Of a stretch of DNA of 64,000 bases, positions 1-8,555 are shown in pieces. Origin of the DNA: Arcticibacter sp041902385 (GTDB taxonomy: Bacteria; Bacteroidota; Bacteroidia; Sphingobacteriales; Sphingobacteriaceae); NCBI RefSeq assembly GCF_041902385.1, contig NZ_CP169244.1:1488001-1552000 (forward strand). Reading direction: 5' to 3'. A program made the translations under genes and the position numbers. The notes under the pieces were generated by a model that saw nothing but the letters and a program-made list of their open reading frames with translations, was not told the DNA's origin and searched no databases. Numbering within the stretch: the stretch's first letter is position 1; each line of letters starts with the position of its first letter.

Positions 1-2
1 CT

Positions 3-221
3 GCGGTACATCATTTTTCCTGGTGCCCGCTAGCTATGCTTGGCTTTCGCTGGTGCCCTGGCTGCGGGTTGGGACGCTCGATAGCTTGCGTGCTCCATGG
101 AGAAGTAACCCGATCTTTTGACTACCACTGGTTTGGTATTCCGGCCCTGGCGGTTTTAATCCATCGCATATGGCTTTTGTGTGAAAAAACTTTTTTATCT
201 TTCCTACACAAATCAAACTAA
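3..221 (+). CDS. DUF2752 family membrane protein, C-terminal part (5' end cut by window)
   Basis: The frame is open from the window edge and ends with a TAA whose last base is the A of the next gene's ATG. The visible 72 residues carry the DUF2752 signature: a first cysteine segment (FSWCPL), then WCPGCGLGRS followed by a hydrophobic stretch ending HRIWLLC. DUF2752 proteins are small membrane proteins with a conserved CPGCG motif and no settled function. The translational overlap with the TM2 gene implies co-expression. The internal ATG at 36 would cut off the first cysteine segment, so I take this as a truncated longer gene, not one starting at 36. Confidence 0.75.
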   Translation, partial: AVHHFSWCPLAMLGFRWCPGCGLGRSIACVLHGEVTRSFDYHWFGIPALAVLIHRIWLLCEKTFLSFLHKSN

Positions 222-583
222 TGGATTACCAAAACATACTTCACAATTTAAGGGGACTGAGTCCCGAAGAATACAATTTTCTTCAGCAAGTTATGAACGG
301 CATGACCCAGGAGCAGGCACAGCGGTTCGTCATGTTCTATTCGGGGAAAAGACAGAATCCAACAGATCTCCTGCTGTTCACCCTCATAGGATTTTTCGGA
401 GTAGCAGGTATACAACGGTTTATCACCCGGCAGATCGGAATGGGTATCCTGTATTTCTTCACCGCTGGTTTATGCTTTATCGGAACAATTGTCGATCTGA
501 TCAACAATAAGAGCCTTACACTTGAGTTCAATCAGAAAGTAGCTGTAGAGTGCGCACAGATGGTTAAAATGGGTGGAATTTGA
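221..583 (+). CDS. TM2 domain-containing protein
   Basis: A 120-residue protein. The N-terminal 45 residues are helical and soluble. From about residue 47 a TM2 domain follows: two hydrophobic helices joined by a short polar turn, including FFGVAGIQRFI and later FTAGLCFIGTIVDLI. TM2 domains are widespread small membrane modules and say little about function. The ATG overlaps the upstream DUF2752 stop (TAATG), and its TGA overlaps the next ATG (TGATG), so the three genes are probably translationally coupled. Confidence 0.85.
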   Translation: MDYQNILHNLRGLSPEEYNFLQQVMNGMTQEQAQRFVMFYSGKRQNPTDLLLFTLIGFFGVAGIQRFITRQIGMGILYFFTAGLCFIGTIVDLINNKSLTLEFNQKVAVECAQMVKMGGI

Positions 584-798
584 TGAATGCCGATACCGGA
601 AAATGGATAATTGCTGCGGGCACGATTATTTTGCTGGCCGGAGTAATTATCTATTTTTTTCATGACAAGCTTCATTGGCTCGGCAATCTTCCAGGTGATA
701 TCAGGATAGAGCGCGAAAATTTCCGCTTTTATTTTCCCTTTACTACCATGATCCTGATCAGTCTCGTCATCAATCTTATTATCCGGCTATTCCGCTGA
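583..798 (+). CDS. DUF2905 family small membrane protein
   Basis: A 71-residue protein with two transmembrane helices (about residues 8-26 and 48-70) around a polar segment with the DUF2905 hallmark LGNLPGDIRIERENFRFYFP. I use the ATG at 583; an in-frame TTG at 580 lies inside the preceding stop region and is unlikely. The function of DUF2905 is unknown. It closes a tight three-gene membrane-protein run, with an 83-base gap and a likely new promoter before the following gene. Confidence 0.8.
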   Translation: MNADTGKWIIAAGTIILLAGVIIYFFHDKLHWLGNLPGDIRIERENFRFYFPFTTMILISLVINLIIRLFR

Positions 799-876
799 GG
801 AGAGGAGTCCTCCCTGCTTCTTCACCTTCCGGTAACAGCCAGAAGAACGCATCTCCCTTTTAAAAAGATTTTTATC

Positions 877-884
877 TAAGTTTG
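877..884 (+). promoter_or_regulatory. Bacteroidota -7 box (TAAGTTTG)
   Basis: The octamer matches the TAnnTTTG -7 consensus exactly and lies six bases before the ATG at 891. No good TTTG -33 element is seen at normal spacing. If used, the transcript would start almost at the ATG. Confidence 0.4.
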
Positions 885-890
885 CAGTCT

Positions 891-1343
891 ATGCCACAGG
901 ATATCTCGTCGACAGGATTTGCACTAGTGATCCTTTTAGTTTTGCTGATCTTCGTGTTCTTTTACCTGACGCTGTATAGAACACTCAGTCTAGTCAGGCC
1001 CGAGAACCGGAAGATCCAGCCTTTCACCGTTTGGCTTTTATTCATACCCGGTTTTAAAATGATCTGGAGCTTCTTTGTAGTTACTGGCATCAGTAATTCA
1101 ATCAGGGAGGAACTCTTGAGCCGCGACTACGAGGTAACAGACCGACCCACTTACCTCTCCGGTATCCTCTACTCCATTGCTCTTTGTTTTGACCTGTTAA
1201 TTTTTATAATCCCTAAAGATCAGATCACGTTTTTTGGAATAGCAGGACTTTTACAGATCATTTTTTTCGTTCAGTATTGGAACAAGGTAAGCTGGTATAA
1301 GAATTTGTTGCAGACCGAAATAACAAAGGAAGCTGATCGATGA
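891..1343 (+). CDS. Conserved hypothetical membrane protein
   Basis: A 150-residue integral membrane protein starting at ATG 891; the in-frame TTG at 882 overlaps a likely -7 box. A hydrophobic helix spans residues 8-29, followed by a basic loop, then FIPGFKMIWSFFVV and two more helices in the C-terminal half. I do not recognise a characterised family. The arrangement of a PGF..IW segment followed by IREEL resembles uncharacterised Bacteroidota membrane proteins. Its TGA overlaps the ATG of the nif3-like gene (ATGA at 1340), so the two are translationally coupled. Confidence 0.7.
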   Translation: MPQDISSTGFALVILLVLLIFVFFYLTLYRTLSLVRPENRKIQPFTVWLLFIPGFKMIWSFFVVTGISNSIREELLSRDYEVTDRPTYLSGILYSIALCFDLLIFIIPKDQITFFGIAGLLQIIFFVQYWNKVSWYKNLLQTEITKEADR

Positions 1344-2434
1344 AAATAGCTCAAATAACCTCTTTCCTGGAAACTCTGGCACCTCTTTCCTTTCAGGAGG
1401 AGTATGATAATTCGGGCCTTATCCATGGTGAGCCCGACCGGGAAATAGAGAGCGCCCTTATTTCGCTCGACTGTACGGAGGCCGTTGTAGATGAGGCAAT
1501 CGCTTTAGGATGCGGCCTCATTATCTCTCATCACCCCATTGTCTTCAAGGGACTCAAAAAGTTCAATTCCCGTACCTATGTTGAGCGGGTAGTAATGCGG
1601 GCTATAAAAAATGGAATAGCCTTGTACGCCATCCATACCAATTTTGACAACGTCCTCAACGGAGTAAACGCAAAAATATGCGAGAAGCTGGGACTTGGGC
1701 ACACGAGCATTCTTTCGCCAAAAGCTGCCCTTTTCAGGAAGATCGTTACGTTTTGTCCGCTTGGTCATGCTGATCAGGTCCGCAATGCTCTCTTTTCAGC
1801 AGGGGCTGGTCATATAGGGGCCTACTCCGAATGCAGTTTCAATGCGGAAGGTACCGGAACCTTTAAAGCCGGTAATGAGGCCCGGCCTTTTGTAGGAGAA
1901 ATCGGACATCAGCATCATGAAGAAGAGGTTCGTATCGAGACCGTCTATCCTGTACATCTTGAAAACAGGGTTGTCAGCGCTCTGCTGCATGCGCATCCAT
2001 ACGAAGAAGTGGCCTATGATCTTTACCCGATAACGAACAGCTTTGAGGTAGGATCCGGAATGCTTGGCTCTTTAAACGAGCCAGCAGACGAGCTGTCATT
2101 CTTAAAACTGGTAAAAGAGAGGCTGAACTGCAAGGTGATCAGACATACCGCTCTGAGAGGAAAGCCCGTGTCGAAAGTAGCGGTTTGCGGAGGGTCAGGA
2201 AGCTTCCTTTTATCAAAGGCGGTCGCCGCCGGAGCCGACGTTTTTATAACTGCCGATTACAAGTATCATGAGTTTTTTGATGCAGAAGGAAAAATCGTAA
2301 TTTCAGACGTCGGACATTTTGAAAGTGAGCAATTTACACAGGAACTGTTATTTGAAATAATTACAAAAAAATTTCCTAACTTTGCCCTCCGTTTAACATC
2401 AATAGATACAAACCCAATAAATTATTTAATTTAA
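1340..2434 (+). CDS. Nif3-like dinuclear metal centre hexameric protein
   Basis: A 364-residue member of the NIF3/YbgI (GTP cyclohydrolase I type 2 homologue) family. The N-terminal metal-site motif ISHHPIVFKGLKKF and HTNFDN are present. The C-terminal half has FITADYKYHEF and SDVGHFESEQ, which complete the dinuclear metal ligands. The protein is about 110 residues longer than E. coli YbgI because of a central insert (about residues 130-240) of the PII/CutA-like type, with HAHPYEEVAYDLYPI; this is the usual long form in Firmicutes and Bacteroidota. The enzymatic activity of the family is unsettled. It overlaps both its upstream neighbour (ATGA) and the zinc-ribbon gene (TAATG). Confidence 0.93.
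   Translation: MKIAQITSFLETLAPLSFQEEYDNSGLIHGEPDREIESALISLDCTEAVVDEAIALGCGLIISHHPIVFKGLKKFNSRTYVERVVMRAIKNGIALYAIHTNFDNVLNGVNAKICEKLGLGHTSILSPKAALFRKIVTFCPLGHADQVRNALFSAGAGHIGAYSECSFNAEGTGTFKAGNEARPFVGEIGHQHHEEEVRIETVYPVHLENRVVSALLHAHPYEEVAYDLYPITNSFEVGSGMLGSLNEPADELSFLKLVKERLNCKVIRHTALRGKPVSKVAVCGGSGSFLLSKAVAAGADVFITADYKYHEFFDAEGKIVISDVGHFESEQFTQELLFEIITKKFPNFALRLTSIDTNPINYLI
2351..2384 (+). promoter_or_regulatory. Internal promoter for the zinc-ribbon gene
   Basis: Inside the 3' end of the nif3-like gene, a TTTG at 2351-2354 is followed after 22 bases by TAACTTTG at 2377-2384, an exact -7 match. This would give the downstream gene its own transcript with a leader of about 45 bases, besides read-through. 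Confidence 0.45.
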
Positions 2435-3186
2435 TGGAACAAACCGTAGAACAGAAGCTTAAGGCTTTATATGAACTGCAGACCATCCATACCAAGATTG
2501 ATAAAATCAGGCAGGTAAGGGGTGAGCTTCCTATGGAAGTGTCTGATCTGGAAGATGAAGTTGCAGGCCTTGAGACCCGTATACAGAAAATAAAGGCTGA
2601 GTTAGATGATCTGGAAGACGCTATCGTTACCAGGAAGAACATGATCAAAGACTCTCAGGCCAATATCAAAAGATATGAAGCACAGCTGAATGAGGTAAAG
2701 AATAACCGTGAGTACGATGCTATCTCGAAAGAAATAGAAATTCAGGGGCTTGAAATTCAGGTGTGTGAGAAGAAGATCAGAGAGCACGGTTTTGAGATCA
2801 CTAACAAGACCCAGGTGTATGAGAAGGCTCAGGCCGACCTGGAAGAACGTCGTAAGGATCTTGATGCAAAGAAGGCTGAGTTGAACAACATCACTTCAGA
2901 GACAGAAAAAGATGAAGCAGAGCTTGCAGCAAAGGCTCAGATAGCAGAGGAAAATATAGAAGACCGACTCTTAGTTGCCTACAAGAGACTTCGTGCTAAT
3001 GCCAAGAACGGTCTCGCTGTTGTAACTATCCAGCGCGATTCTTGTTCAGGATGCTTTAATCAGATCCCTCCTCAGCGCCAGCTCGACATCAGACAGCACA
3101 AGAAGATCATCGTTTGCGAACACTGCGGAAGAATCCTTATTGATGAGGCTTTAACAAATGAAGAGCATCAGGCTATTGTCGAGTAG
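2434..3186 (+). CDS. C4-type zinc-ribbon coiled-coil protein (CdsZ/DUF164-like)
   Basis: A 250-residue protein. Residues 1-190 are a long charged coiled coil rich in E, K and Q with heptad leucines. Residues about 200-236 form a zinc ribbon with two CxxC pairs (CSGC and CEHC) separated by a basic segment. This is the zf-RING_7/DUF164 architecture, found beside nif3 in many Bacteroidota. Related proteins have been linked to nucleic-acid or secretion functions, but the role here is unknown. The ATG overlaps the nif3 stop, and a likely internal promoter lies just upstream. A strong terminator follows after 34 bases. Confidence 0.88.
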   Translation: MEQTVEQKLKALYELQTIHTKIDKIRQVRGELPMEVSDLEDEVAGLETRIQKIKAELDDLEDAIVTRKNMIKDSQANIKRYEAQLNEVKNNREYDAISKEIEIQGLEIQVCEKKIREHGFEITNKTQVYEKAQADLEERRKDLDAKKAELNNITSETEKDEAELAAKAQIAEENIEDRLLVAYKRLRANAKNGLAVVTIQRDSCSGCFNQIPPQRQLDIRQHKKIIVCEHCGRILIDEALTNEEHQAIVE

Positions 3187-3220
3187 TGATCAAATACTGA
3201 ATAGAAACTACTAAAAGTAA

Positions 3221-3266
3221 TAAACAAAGAAAGGCTGTCTCCCAAAAGGCAGCCTTTCTTTGTTTA
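3221..3266. terminator. Perfect 17-bp hairpin, bidirectional terminator
   Basis: The arms 3221-3237 and 3250-3266 are exact reverse complements around a 12-base loop. The arm ends are A-rich on one side and T-rich on the other, so it can end the zinc-ribbon transcript and also the convergent radical SAM transcript. Confidence 0.85.
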
Positions 3267-3377
3267 TATAACATCAATCTATCCCTTTTGCAATGCACTG
3301 CTGAGCTGAAGCAGCAGCCAGGCTGGTAAAACCAGCACGCGGCTTACAGGAACCGCCTGAGGAAGAATACAGCCTGT

Positions 3378-4448
3378 TTAAAACAGTCGGGTCTGCCTTC
3401 CGCTCATTGGAGTAAAGTGCTTCGTAGATAAGCCGGGTAATGCTCTGCCAGCCAGGTAGCGCTTTACCGATAGCCTGAAGAGCTGGTGTATGCTTTCCGC
3501 CACCTGACCGTCCCCCACCATGCGGTTGCCCCATCTGCTGTCGTTTAACTTTCCCCCGTGACATGCAGCTATTAAGTTTAGTACCTTCTCTGCCCTGTCG
3601 GGATACGCTTTTCTTATCCAGTCTGTAAAGATCTCTCCTATTGCACCATTAAGCCTGATGATTGTGAAGCTGGCTGCACGAGCTCCTTCATCTGCTGCTG
3701 CCTTTATCAATGAAGGAATTTCCTCGCTTGTGAGGCCCGGAATCACCGGCCCCATCATCACACTTACCGGTATGCCTGCTGAGCTAAGTTTGTTGATCAC
3801 CATTAGTTTACTTTTAGCAGTCACCGTTCGGGGCTCCAGCTTTTGCCGAACGCTTTCATTTAGTGAAGTAATGGTAATGGCTACCTGGACAAGGTGCAGA
3901 CGGCTTAGTTCCTTCAGCAGATCCAGGTCGCGCAAAATCAGGTTATTCTTGCTGATAAGCGATACCGGGTGCTTATATTTTAAGAACACCTCCAGGAGCG
4001 AGCGGGTGATGCGAAGCTTTCTCTCTACAGGCTGGTAACAGTCGGTATTGCCCGACAGCATGATAGGCATGGGCTCATAACCTGGCTTATTCAGGAACTT
4101 TTCAAGCAGCTGTGCTGCATTCTTTTTTACAATAATCTTCCGTTCAAAATCAAGTCCTGCACTGAAGCCCCAGTATTCATGTGAATTCCGGGCATAACAA
4201 TACAGGCAGCCGTGTTCACAACCCTGATATGGATTAATCGAGTAATTGAAATTCAAATCAGGACTATCAGAAACACTGACAATCGATCTGGGGTGGCTGT
4301 CAATGATCTGCGTGCGCTCATTGTCGTAGAATACCTCATCGAGCCCCTCTATATGTTCGGTCACGTAACGGTCCTTCAGAAACTTGTTATGGGTATTGAT
4401 CTGCGCTCCTCTTCCCTTAAAGTAATCGTCGTTTTTCTCAAAAGGCAT
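3378..4448 (-). CDS. PA0069-family radical SAM protein
   Basis: A 356-residue radical SAM protein of the PA0069/Rv2578c group, related to SplB. The iron-sulphur motif is GCEHGCLYCYAR (CxxxCxxC) at about residues 78-89. It is followed by the family's EYWGFSAGLDFE segment, an SGNTDCYQPVE motif and the C-terminal CHGGKLNDSRWG block. Length is normal for the family. The substrate is unknown; some relatives were discussed as repair enzymes because of the SplB resemblance. It stands alone, convergent to the zinc-ribbon gene and divergent from the DUF3072 gene, which starts 83 bases away. Confidence 0.9.
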   Translation of the reverse strand: MPFEKNDDYFKGRGAQINTHNKFLKDRYVTEHIEGLDEVFYDNERTQIIDSHPRSIVSVSDSPDLNFNYSINPYQGCEHGCLYCYARNSHEYWGFSAGLDFERKIIVKKNAAQLLEKFLNKPGYEPMPIMLSGNTDCYQPVERKLRITRSLLEVFLKYKHPVSLISKNNLILRDLDLLKELSRLHLVQVAITITSLNESVRQKLEPRTVTAKSKLMVINKLSSAGIPVSVMMGPVIPGLTSEEIPSLIKAAADEGARAASFTIIRLNGAIGEIFTDWIRKAYPDRAEKVLNLIAACHGGKLNDSRWGNRMVGDGQVAESIHQLFRLSVKRYLAGRALPGLSTKHFTPMSGRQTRLF

Positions 4449-4531
4449 TTGCGAATATATTAAATACTAAAATAATTAGCAAACAACACCGTGCCTTTTA
4501 GGTTATCACTATATAATAAACAGCTGCTACT

Positions 4532-4795
4532 ATGGAGAATCAGAATAAAGACCACGAGTCAGTAAAAGGAAATGAACCACAGGAAGATAAAACTACTCAG
4601 AAAGGATCAAATACGGTGAAGGATCCTGACGAGTGGACAACGGGAGATGAGCCCATGACAGGGGCGCAGCAGTCTTACCTGAAGACCTTGTCCGATGAGG
4701 CAGGAGAAGAATTCAACGAGAGTTTAAGCAAGGCTGAAGCGTCAAAGAAGATTGATGAACTGCAGCATAAGACCGGCAGAGGACTTAAAGAATAA
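4532..4795 (+). CDS. DUF3072 domain-containing protein
   Basis: An 87-residue, highly charged protein with no signal peptide. Residues about 32-85 match DUF3072: DPDEWTTGDEPMTGAQ, then SYLKTLSDEAGEEF and a lysine/alanine-rich tail. The first 30 residues look disordered. The function is unknown; the C-terminal part resembles a small helical DNA- or protein-binding module. It is monocistronic. The 259 bases to the MlaE gene hold a short unlikely reading frame and presumably the mla promoter, but I see no clear consensus box there. Confidence 0.8.
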   Translation: MENQNKDHESVKGNEPQEDKTTQKGSNTVKDPDEWTTGDEPMTGAQQSYLKTLSDEAGEEFNESLSKAEASKKIDELQHKTGRGLKE

Positions 4796-5054
4796 GTGAC
4801 AGCTAGTTGCTAAGTCAGTCACCTGCGTCAAAATCGAAAGCTTGTGCAAACTTCCTGTCCGCATTTGATATTATTTTAGTAAAAATGAGATTAGAAATAC
4901 TGATGTTTTTCAATTTTCAGTTAAGTTTGCGCGGCGTTTCAGGTCTCAGACTTTCGCGGTCAAATAGTCAAGGCACGAGAGACCTGGCAGTTGGTGTCAA
5001 TAGCAAACCTTTTATTGAAGCCGAACTTTAGCTGTAATAAATTTAGTAATACGA

Positions 5055-5837
5055 ATGAAAAGATCAGGTAGATATGTTGTGTCGAAACGATTCGACAAGT
5101 TGATGCTTCAGCTGAGCGATATCTATCGGTTTATCAGTCGGTTCTTTAAAGAAGTGCTCTTACCCCCTTACGAGTTCAAGGAGATGGTAAGGCAATGCTA
5201 CGAGATCGGATACAAGTCCCTTCCCCTCATTACGCTTACAGGGTTCATCACCGGCCTGGTGTTTACCAAGCAGTCGCGCCCCTCTCTTGCTGAATTTGGA
5301 GCTGCGTCCTGGTTACCCAGTCTGGTAGCAATTGCCATCATCAGAGCGCTCGCACCGCTCGTCACCGCCCTTATCGCCGCAGGGAAAGTAGGATCTAATA
5401 TCGGGGCAGAGCTGGGTTCGATGAAGGTGACCGAGCAGATCGACGCGATGGAGGTCTCAGCCACCAATCCCTTCAAGTTCCTTGTCGTCACCAGGATCAT
5501 TGCCACTACCTTCATGATCCCCATTCTGGCAGCCTACACCGGCTTTGTTGCAATGCTCGGATCGTTTATCAACGTGAGTCAGAATGAACAGACCAGCCTT
5601 TCAGCTTTTGTGGAGGACGCATTTAAGAGCATTTCATTCCTTGACCTGTTCTCATCCATGTTCAAGGCCACCGTATTCGGTTTCACAATCGGAGCAGTAG
5701 GATGCTACCACGGCTTTAACTCATCCAAGGGTACTGAAGGCGTAGGTAAGGCAGCCAACTCTTCTGTAGTCGTCTCCATGTTCCTCATATTCATCGAAGA
5801 GATTTTAGTCGTCCAGGTAGTTAACGCAATAAGATAA
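5055..5837 (+). CDS. MlaE-type ABC transporter permease
   Basis: A 260-residue permease of the MlaE/YrbE family. A short amphipathic N-terminus is followed by five or six hydrophobic helices. Conserved family segments are visible: LITLTGFITGLVF near residue 57, the GKVGSNIGAELGSMKVTEQIDAM block in the middle, and a glycine-rich FGFTIGAVGCYHGF near residue 215. Known systems of this type move phospholipids between inner and outer membranes. It is first in a three-gene operon; its TAA overlaps the ATPase ATG. No MlaC- or MlaB-like gene is next to it, as is common in Bacteroidota. Confidence 0.92.
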   Translation: MKRSGRYVVSKRFDKLMLQLSDIYRFISRFFKEVLLPPYEFKEMVRQCYEIGYKSLPLITLTGFITGLVFTKQSRPSLAEFGAASWLPSLVAIAIIRALAPLVTALIAAGKVGSNIGAELGSMKVTEQIDAMEVSATNPFKFLVVTRIIATTFMIPILAAYTGFVAMLGSFINVSQNEQTSLSAFVEDAFKSISFLDLFSSMFKATVFGFTIGAVGCYHGFNSSKGTEGVGKAANSSVVVSMFLIFIEEILVVQVVNAIR

Positions 5838-6610
5838 TGGAGAAGAAAGCAGCGCCTGTCGATCAGTTGAATCATGTGATCTCCATCCGGGGATTGGAGA
5901 AGTCGTTCGGCGACCTTCATGTGCTTCGTGGTGTCGACCTCGACCTGTATCAGGGCGAAAATCTTGTGGTACTGGGAAGATCAGGAACAGGCAAGTCCGT
6001 TTTAATCAAAATTATATCGGGACTCTTAAGTCCGGATAAAGGACGCGTAAGCGTTTTAGGCCAGGAAGTAGACCAGCTTGGCCCGAAGGAGTTGCAGGAA
6101 CTTCGCCTTAAGATCGGCTTTTCCTTTCAGAACAGCGCCCTTTACGACAGTATGACGGTGAGGGAGAACCTTGAGTTCCCGCTTGTCCGCAATTCCAAGC
6201 ACCTTAGCCGGAAACAGAAAGACCAGGCGATCGAGGAAGTTCTTGATGGTGTGGGACTGCTGCAAGCCATTAACCAAATGCCCAGCGAGCTTTCAGGCGG
6301 ACAACGCAAACGTATCGGCATCGCCAGAACACTCATCATGAGGCCTCTTATTATGCTTTATGACGAGCCTACGGCCGGTCTCGATCCCATCACCTCTATC
6401 GATATCAATAACCTCATCAATGAGGTCCAGGAGAAATACAACACTTCATCTATTATTATCACACACGACCTTACCTGCGCAAAATCTACGGGCGACCGGA
6501 TTATGATGCTACTCGACGGAAAGTTTGAGCGCCAGGGTACATTTGAGGAGGTGTTTGATACCGAAGATGAAAGAGTTAAGACATTTTATAATTATAATTT
6601 CACAACTTGA
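5837..6610 (+). CDS. MlaF-type ABC transporter ATP-binding protein
   Basis: A 257-residue ATPase. Walker A is GRSGTGKSV (about residues 47-55), the signature is LSGGQRKR (about 151), and Walker B is IMLYDEPTAGLD (about 170). A Q-loop at FSFQNSALYDSMTV precedes the signature. The last residues form a short tail ending YNYNFTT, as in other MlaF-like proteins. It energises the MlaE permease. Start and stop overlap its neighbours (TAATG and TGATG), so all three subunits are probably made stoichiometrically. Confidence 0.94.
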   Translation: MEKKAAPVDQLNHVISIRGLEKSFGDLHVLRGVDLDLYQGENLVVLGRSGTGKSVLIKIISGLLSPDKGRVSVLGQEVDQLGPKELQELRLKIGFSFQNSALYDSMTVRENLEFPLVRNSKHLSRKQKDQAIEEVLDGVGLLQAINQMPSELSGGQRKRIGIARTLIMRPLIMLYDEPTAGLDPITSIDINNLINEVQEKYNTSSIIITHDLTCAKSTGDRIMMLLDGKFERQGTFEEVFDTEDERVKTFYNYNFTT

Positions 6611-7581
6611 TGGAAGCTGCAGAGAATAAAAGATCTGTAATAGTAGGAATTTTTGTGCTGCTGGGTATTGTCGTGTTCGTAGCCGGCATATTTACCCTTG
6701 CAGGACAGCAAAAGCGTTTTGTAAAGAGTATTGACCTCACCGCTGTATTTGATGACGTAGCGGGCCTTAAAGTGGGCAATAACGTGTGGTTTTCAGGGGT
6801 GAAGGTAGGCACCGTGAAAAAGATTGATTTTTACGGGAACTCTCAGGTGAAAATTCGCATGACAGTTGAGGAAGAGGCGCAGAAGTACATTCACAAGAAT
6901 GCCTTTGCAATGATCAGTTCTGAAGGTTTTATTGGCAACCGCATCATTGTGATAGAAGGAGGCAGTCCTAATCTGCCGGTGGTCGAAAGTGGCGATAATA
7001 TCCGTTCCAAAACCTCCGTCAGCAGCGATCAGATGCTGGCAGATCTGCAGGTAAATAATAAGAACCTCATTGATATTACAGCCAATCTGAAGGTCATTAC
7101 GGCCGGGATGGCAAAGGGAAAAGGTACTATCGGTGCTCTGCTTTCAGACTCCGTGATGGCTGGCGACCTCCAAAGCACCATGGCCAGCTTCAAAAGCGCC
7201 GCAAGTGAGATCAATCGTACCGCCGCCGCCCTTAACCGCTTTTCATCAAAACTGAATACGAAGGGCGGACTGATGGACGAGCTTCTCACCGACACTGCGG
7301 TGTTCCGCGACTTAAAGTCATCCGTTGCCGAAATACAAAAACTGAGTGTCTCAGCATCTTCGCTGTCAGCCAACCTTGACCAGGCTGGAAAGAAGCTGAC
7401 GCAGACGAACAACCCGGTAGGTGTCTTGTTGAACGACGAGCAATCTGCCGAGAGTATGAAACGGACACTGAAGAACCTCGAAACCAGCTCACAAAAGCTC
7501 GACGAGAACCTGAAGGCCTTGCAGCATAACTTTCTTTTGAGAAGATATTTTAAGAAGAATCCGCCTAAGGATCAGCAGTAG
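6610..7581 (+). CDS. MlaD/MCE family substrate-binding protein
   Basis: A 323-residue protein, using the ATG at 6610; an in-frame TTG at 6607 overlaps the upstream stop and is discounted. One N-terminal transmembrane helix (about residues 9-30) anchors it. An MCE domain follows (about 38-115: VFDDVAGLKVGNNVWFSGVKVG then SEGFIGNRIIVIEGG). The rest is a helical, coiled-coil-like region with repeated serine/leucine heptads. MCE domains form the lipid-binding ring of Mla-type transporters. It closes the operon and converges on the rnc gene. Confidence 0.92.
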   Translation: MEAAENKRSVIVGIFVLLGIVVFVAGIFTLAGQQKRFVKSIDLTAVFDDVAGLKVGNNVWFSGVKVGTVKKIDFYGNSQVKIRMTVEEEAQKYIHKNAFAMISSEGFIGNRIIVIEGGSPNLPVVESGDNIRSKTSVSSDQMLADLQVNNKNLIDITANLKVITAGMAKGKGTIGALLSDSVMAGDLQSTMASFKSAASEINRTAAALNRFSSKLNTKGGLMDELLTDTAVFRDLKSSVAEIQKLSVSASSLSANLDQAGKKLTQTNNPVGVLLNDEQSAESMKRTLKNLETSSQKLDENLKALQHNFLLRRYFKKNPPKDQQ

Positions 7582-7635
7582 AACGGTCAAATAAGTGCTG
7601 ACGGTAAGGAGATATTAGCCGGGAAGGAGGATCCT

Positions 7636-8364
7636 TTAGATCTGAAGAGCTTCGCAGGCCTTTTCTGCCGCCAGCTTCTCTGCATTCTTTTTATTATAAT
7701 CGCGCCCAACCCCCTTGTTTTCACCGTCCACTACCACGCAGACCGTGAATAGCTTAGAGCTTTCCCCCTCTTCGTTCTCCATCAGTTCGAAGTTGATTTC
7801 CTTGTTATGCCGCTGGCACCATTCAATCAGCTTGCTTTTGAAGTTCGACTCGGTTTTTTCCAGGGTCAGAATGTCTATATGAGGTTTAATGATGCGGTTG
7901 ATGATGAACTTTTTAGTGAAGTCGTACCCTTTATCCAGATAAATAGCCCCGATAAGCGCCTCAAAAGCATCGCCAAGCAGGGAGCTCTGCTTATTAGGGA
8001 AGTTAACGATCCGGTTGTCGTACTCGATCAGTTCGCCTAAACCAAGCTTGCGCGATAATTGATTAAGGTTAGCCCTGCTCACTATTTTCGACCGCATTTC
8101 CGTCAAAAATCCTTCGGGCTTATATGGATATAACTTGAAAAGCTCTTCAGCAACGACCGAGCCGAGGACGGCATCGCCAAGGAATTCAAGCCGCTCATTG
8201 CTGTTCTTCGTTCCGTTCTTGAGGATGATCGCTACCGAGCGGTGCCTGAACGCCATTCTGTATAAGGTCACGTTTCCGGGCACAAAGCCAAGAAGGTTCC
8301 TCAATACCTGTATGTATTTTCGTTTAGGTGAGAAATACAGCTTATAAAGTGAAGAGAAAGGCAT
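7636..8364 (-). CDS. rnc: Ribonuclease III
   Basis: A 242-residue double-stranded RNA endonuclease for rRNA processing. The RNase III signature NERLEFLGDAVLG lies near residue 56, with the second acidic motif GDAFEALIGAIYLDKG near 131. Residues about 168-240 form the double-stranded-RNA-binding domain, with the final AEKLAAEKACEAL helix. It is the last gene of acpP-fabF-rnc, a common Bacteroidota order. The 191 bases between it and fabF contain no gene, so it may have its own promoter. Confidence 0.95.
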   Translation of the reverse strand: MPFSSLYKLYFSPKRKYIQVLRNLLGFVPGNVTLYRMAFRHRSVAIILKNGTKNSNERLEFLGDAVLGSVVAEELFKLYPYKPEGFLTEMRSKIVSRANLNQLSRKLGLGELIEYDNRIVNFPNKQSSLLGDAFEALIGAIYLDKGYDFTKKFIINRIIKPHIDILTLEKTESNFKSKLIEWCQRHNKEINFELMENEEGESSKLFTVCVVVDGENKGVGRDYNKKNAEKLAAEKACEALQI

Positions 8365-8555
8365 TGGCTACTGAAGAATGATAAGTAAAGAGCCGGGAGA
8401 CTGTCCTGGTTTGATCTGTTGCATAGTCTATAGCTAAATGGTCGGGATACAACATTTGTTTTAAAATGTCGCTAAAACTAGCTGTTTAAAATTAACAAAC
8501 AAATAGACGCGATACAAAAACCAGCACTCCGGCAGGGCCGGCTCCTTACTACAGA

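Noticed and set aside
3274..3564. Open frame of 96 codons on the minus strand overlapping the radical SAM 3' end
   Set aside because: It overlaps the well supported radical SAM gene in another frame, has low-complexity composition and no family resemblance.
4807..5031. 74-codon plus-strand frame between DUF3072 and the MlaE gene
   Set aside because: TTG start, no recognisable domain, atypical composition; more likely the untranslated upstream region of the mla operon.
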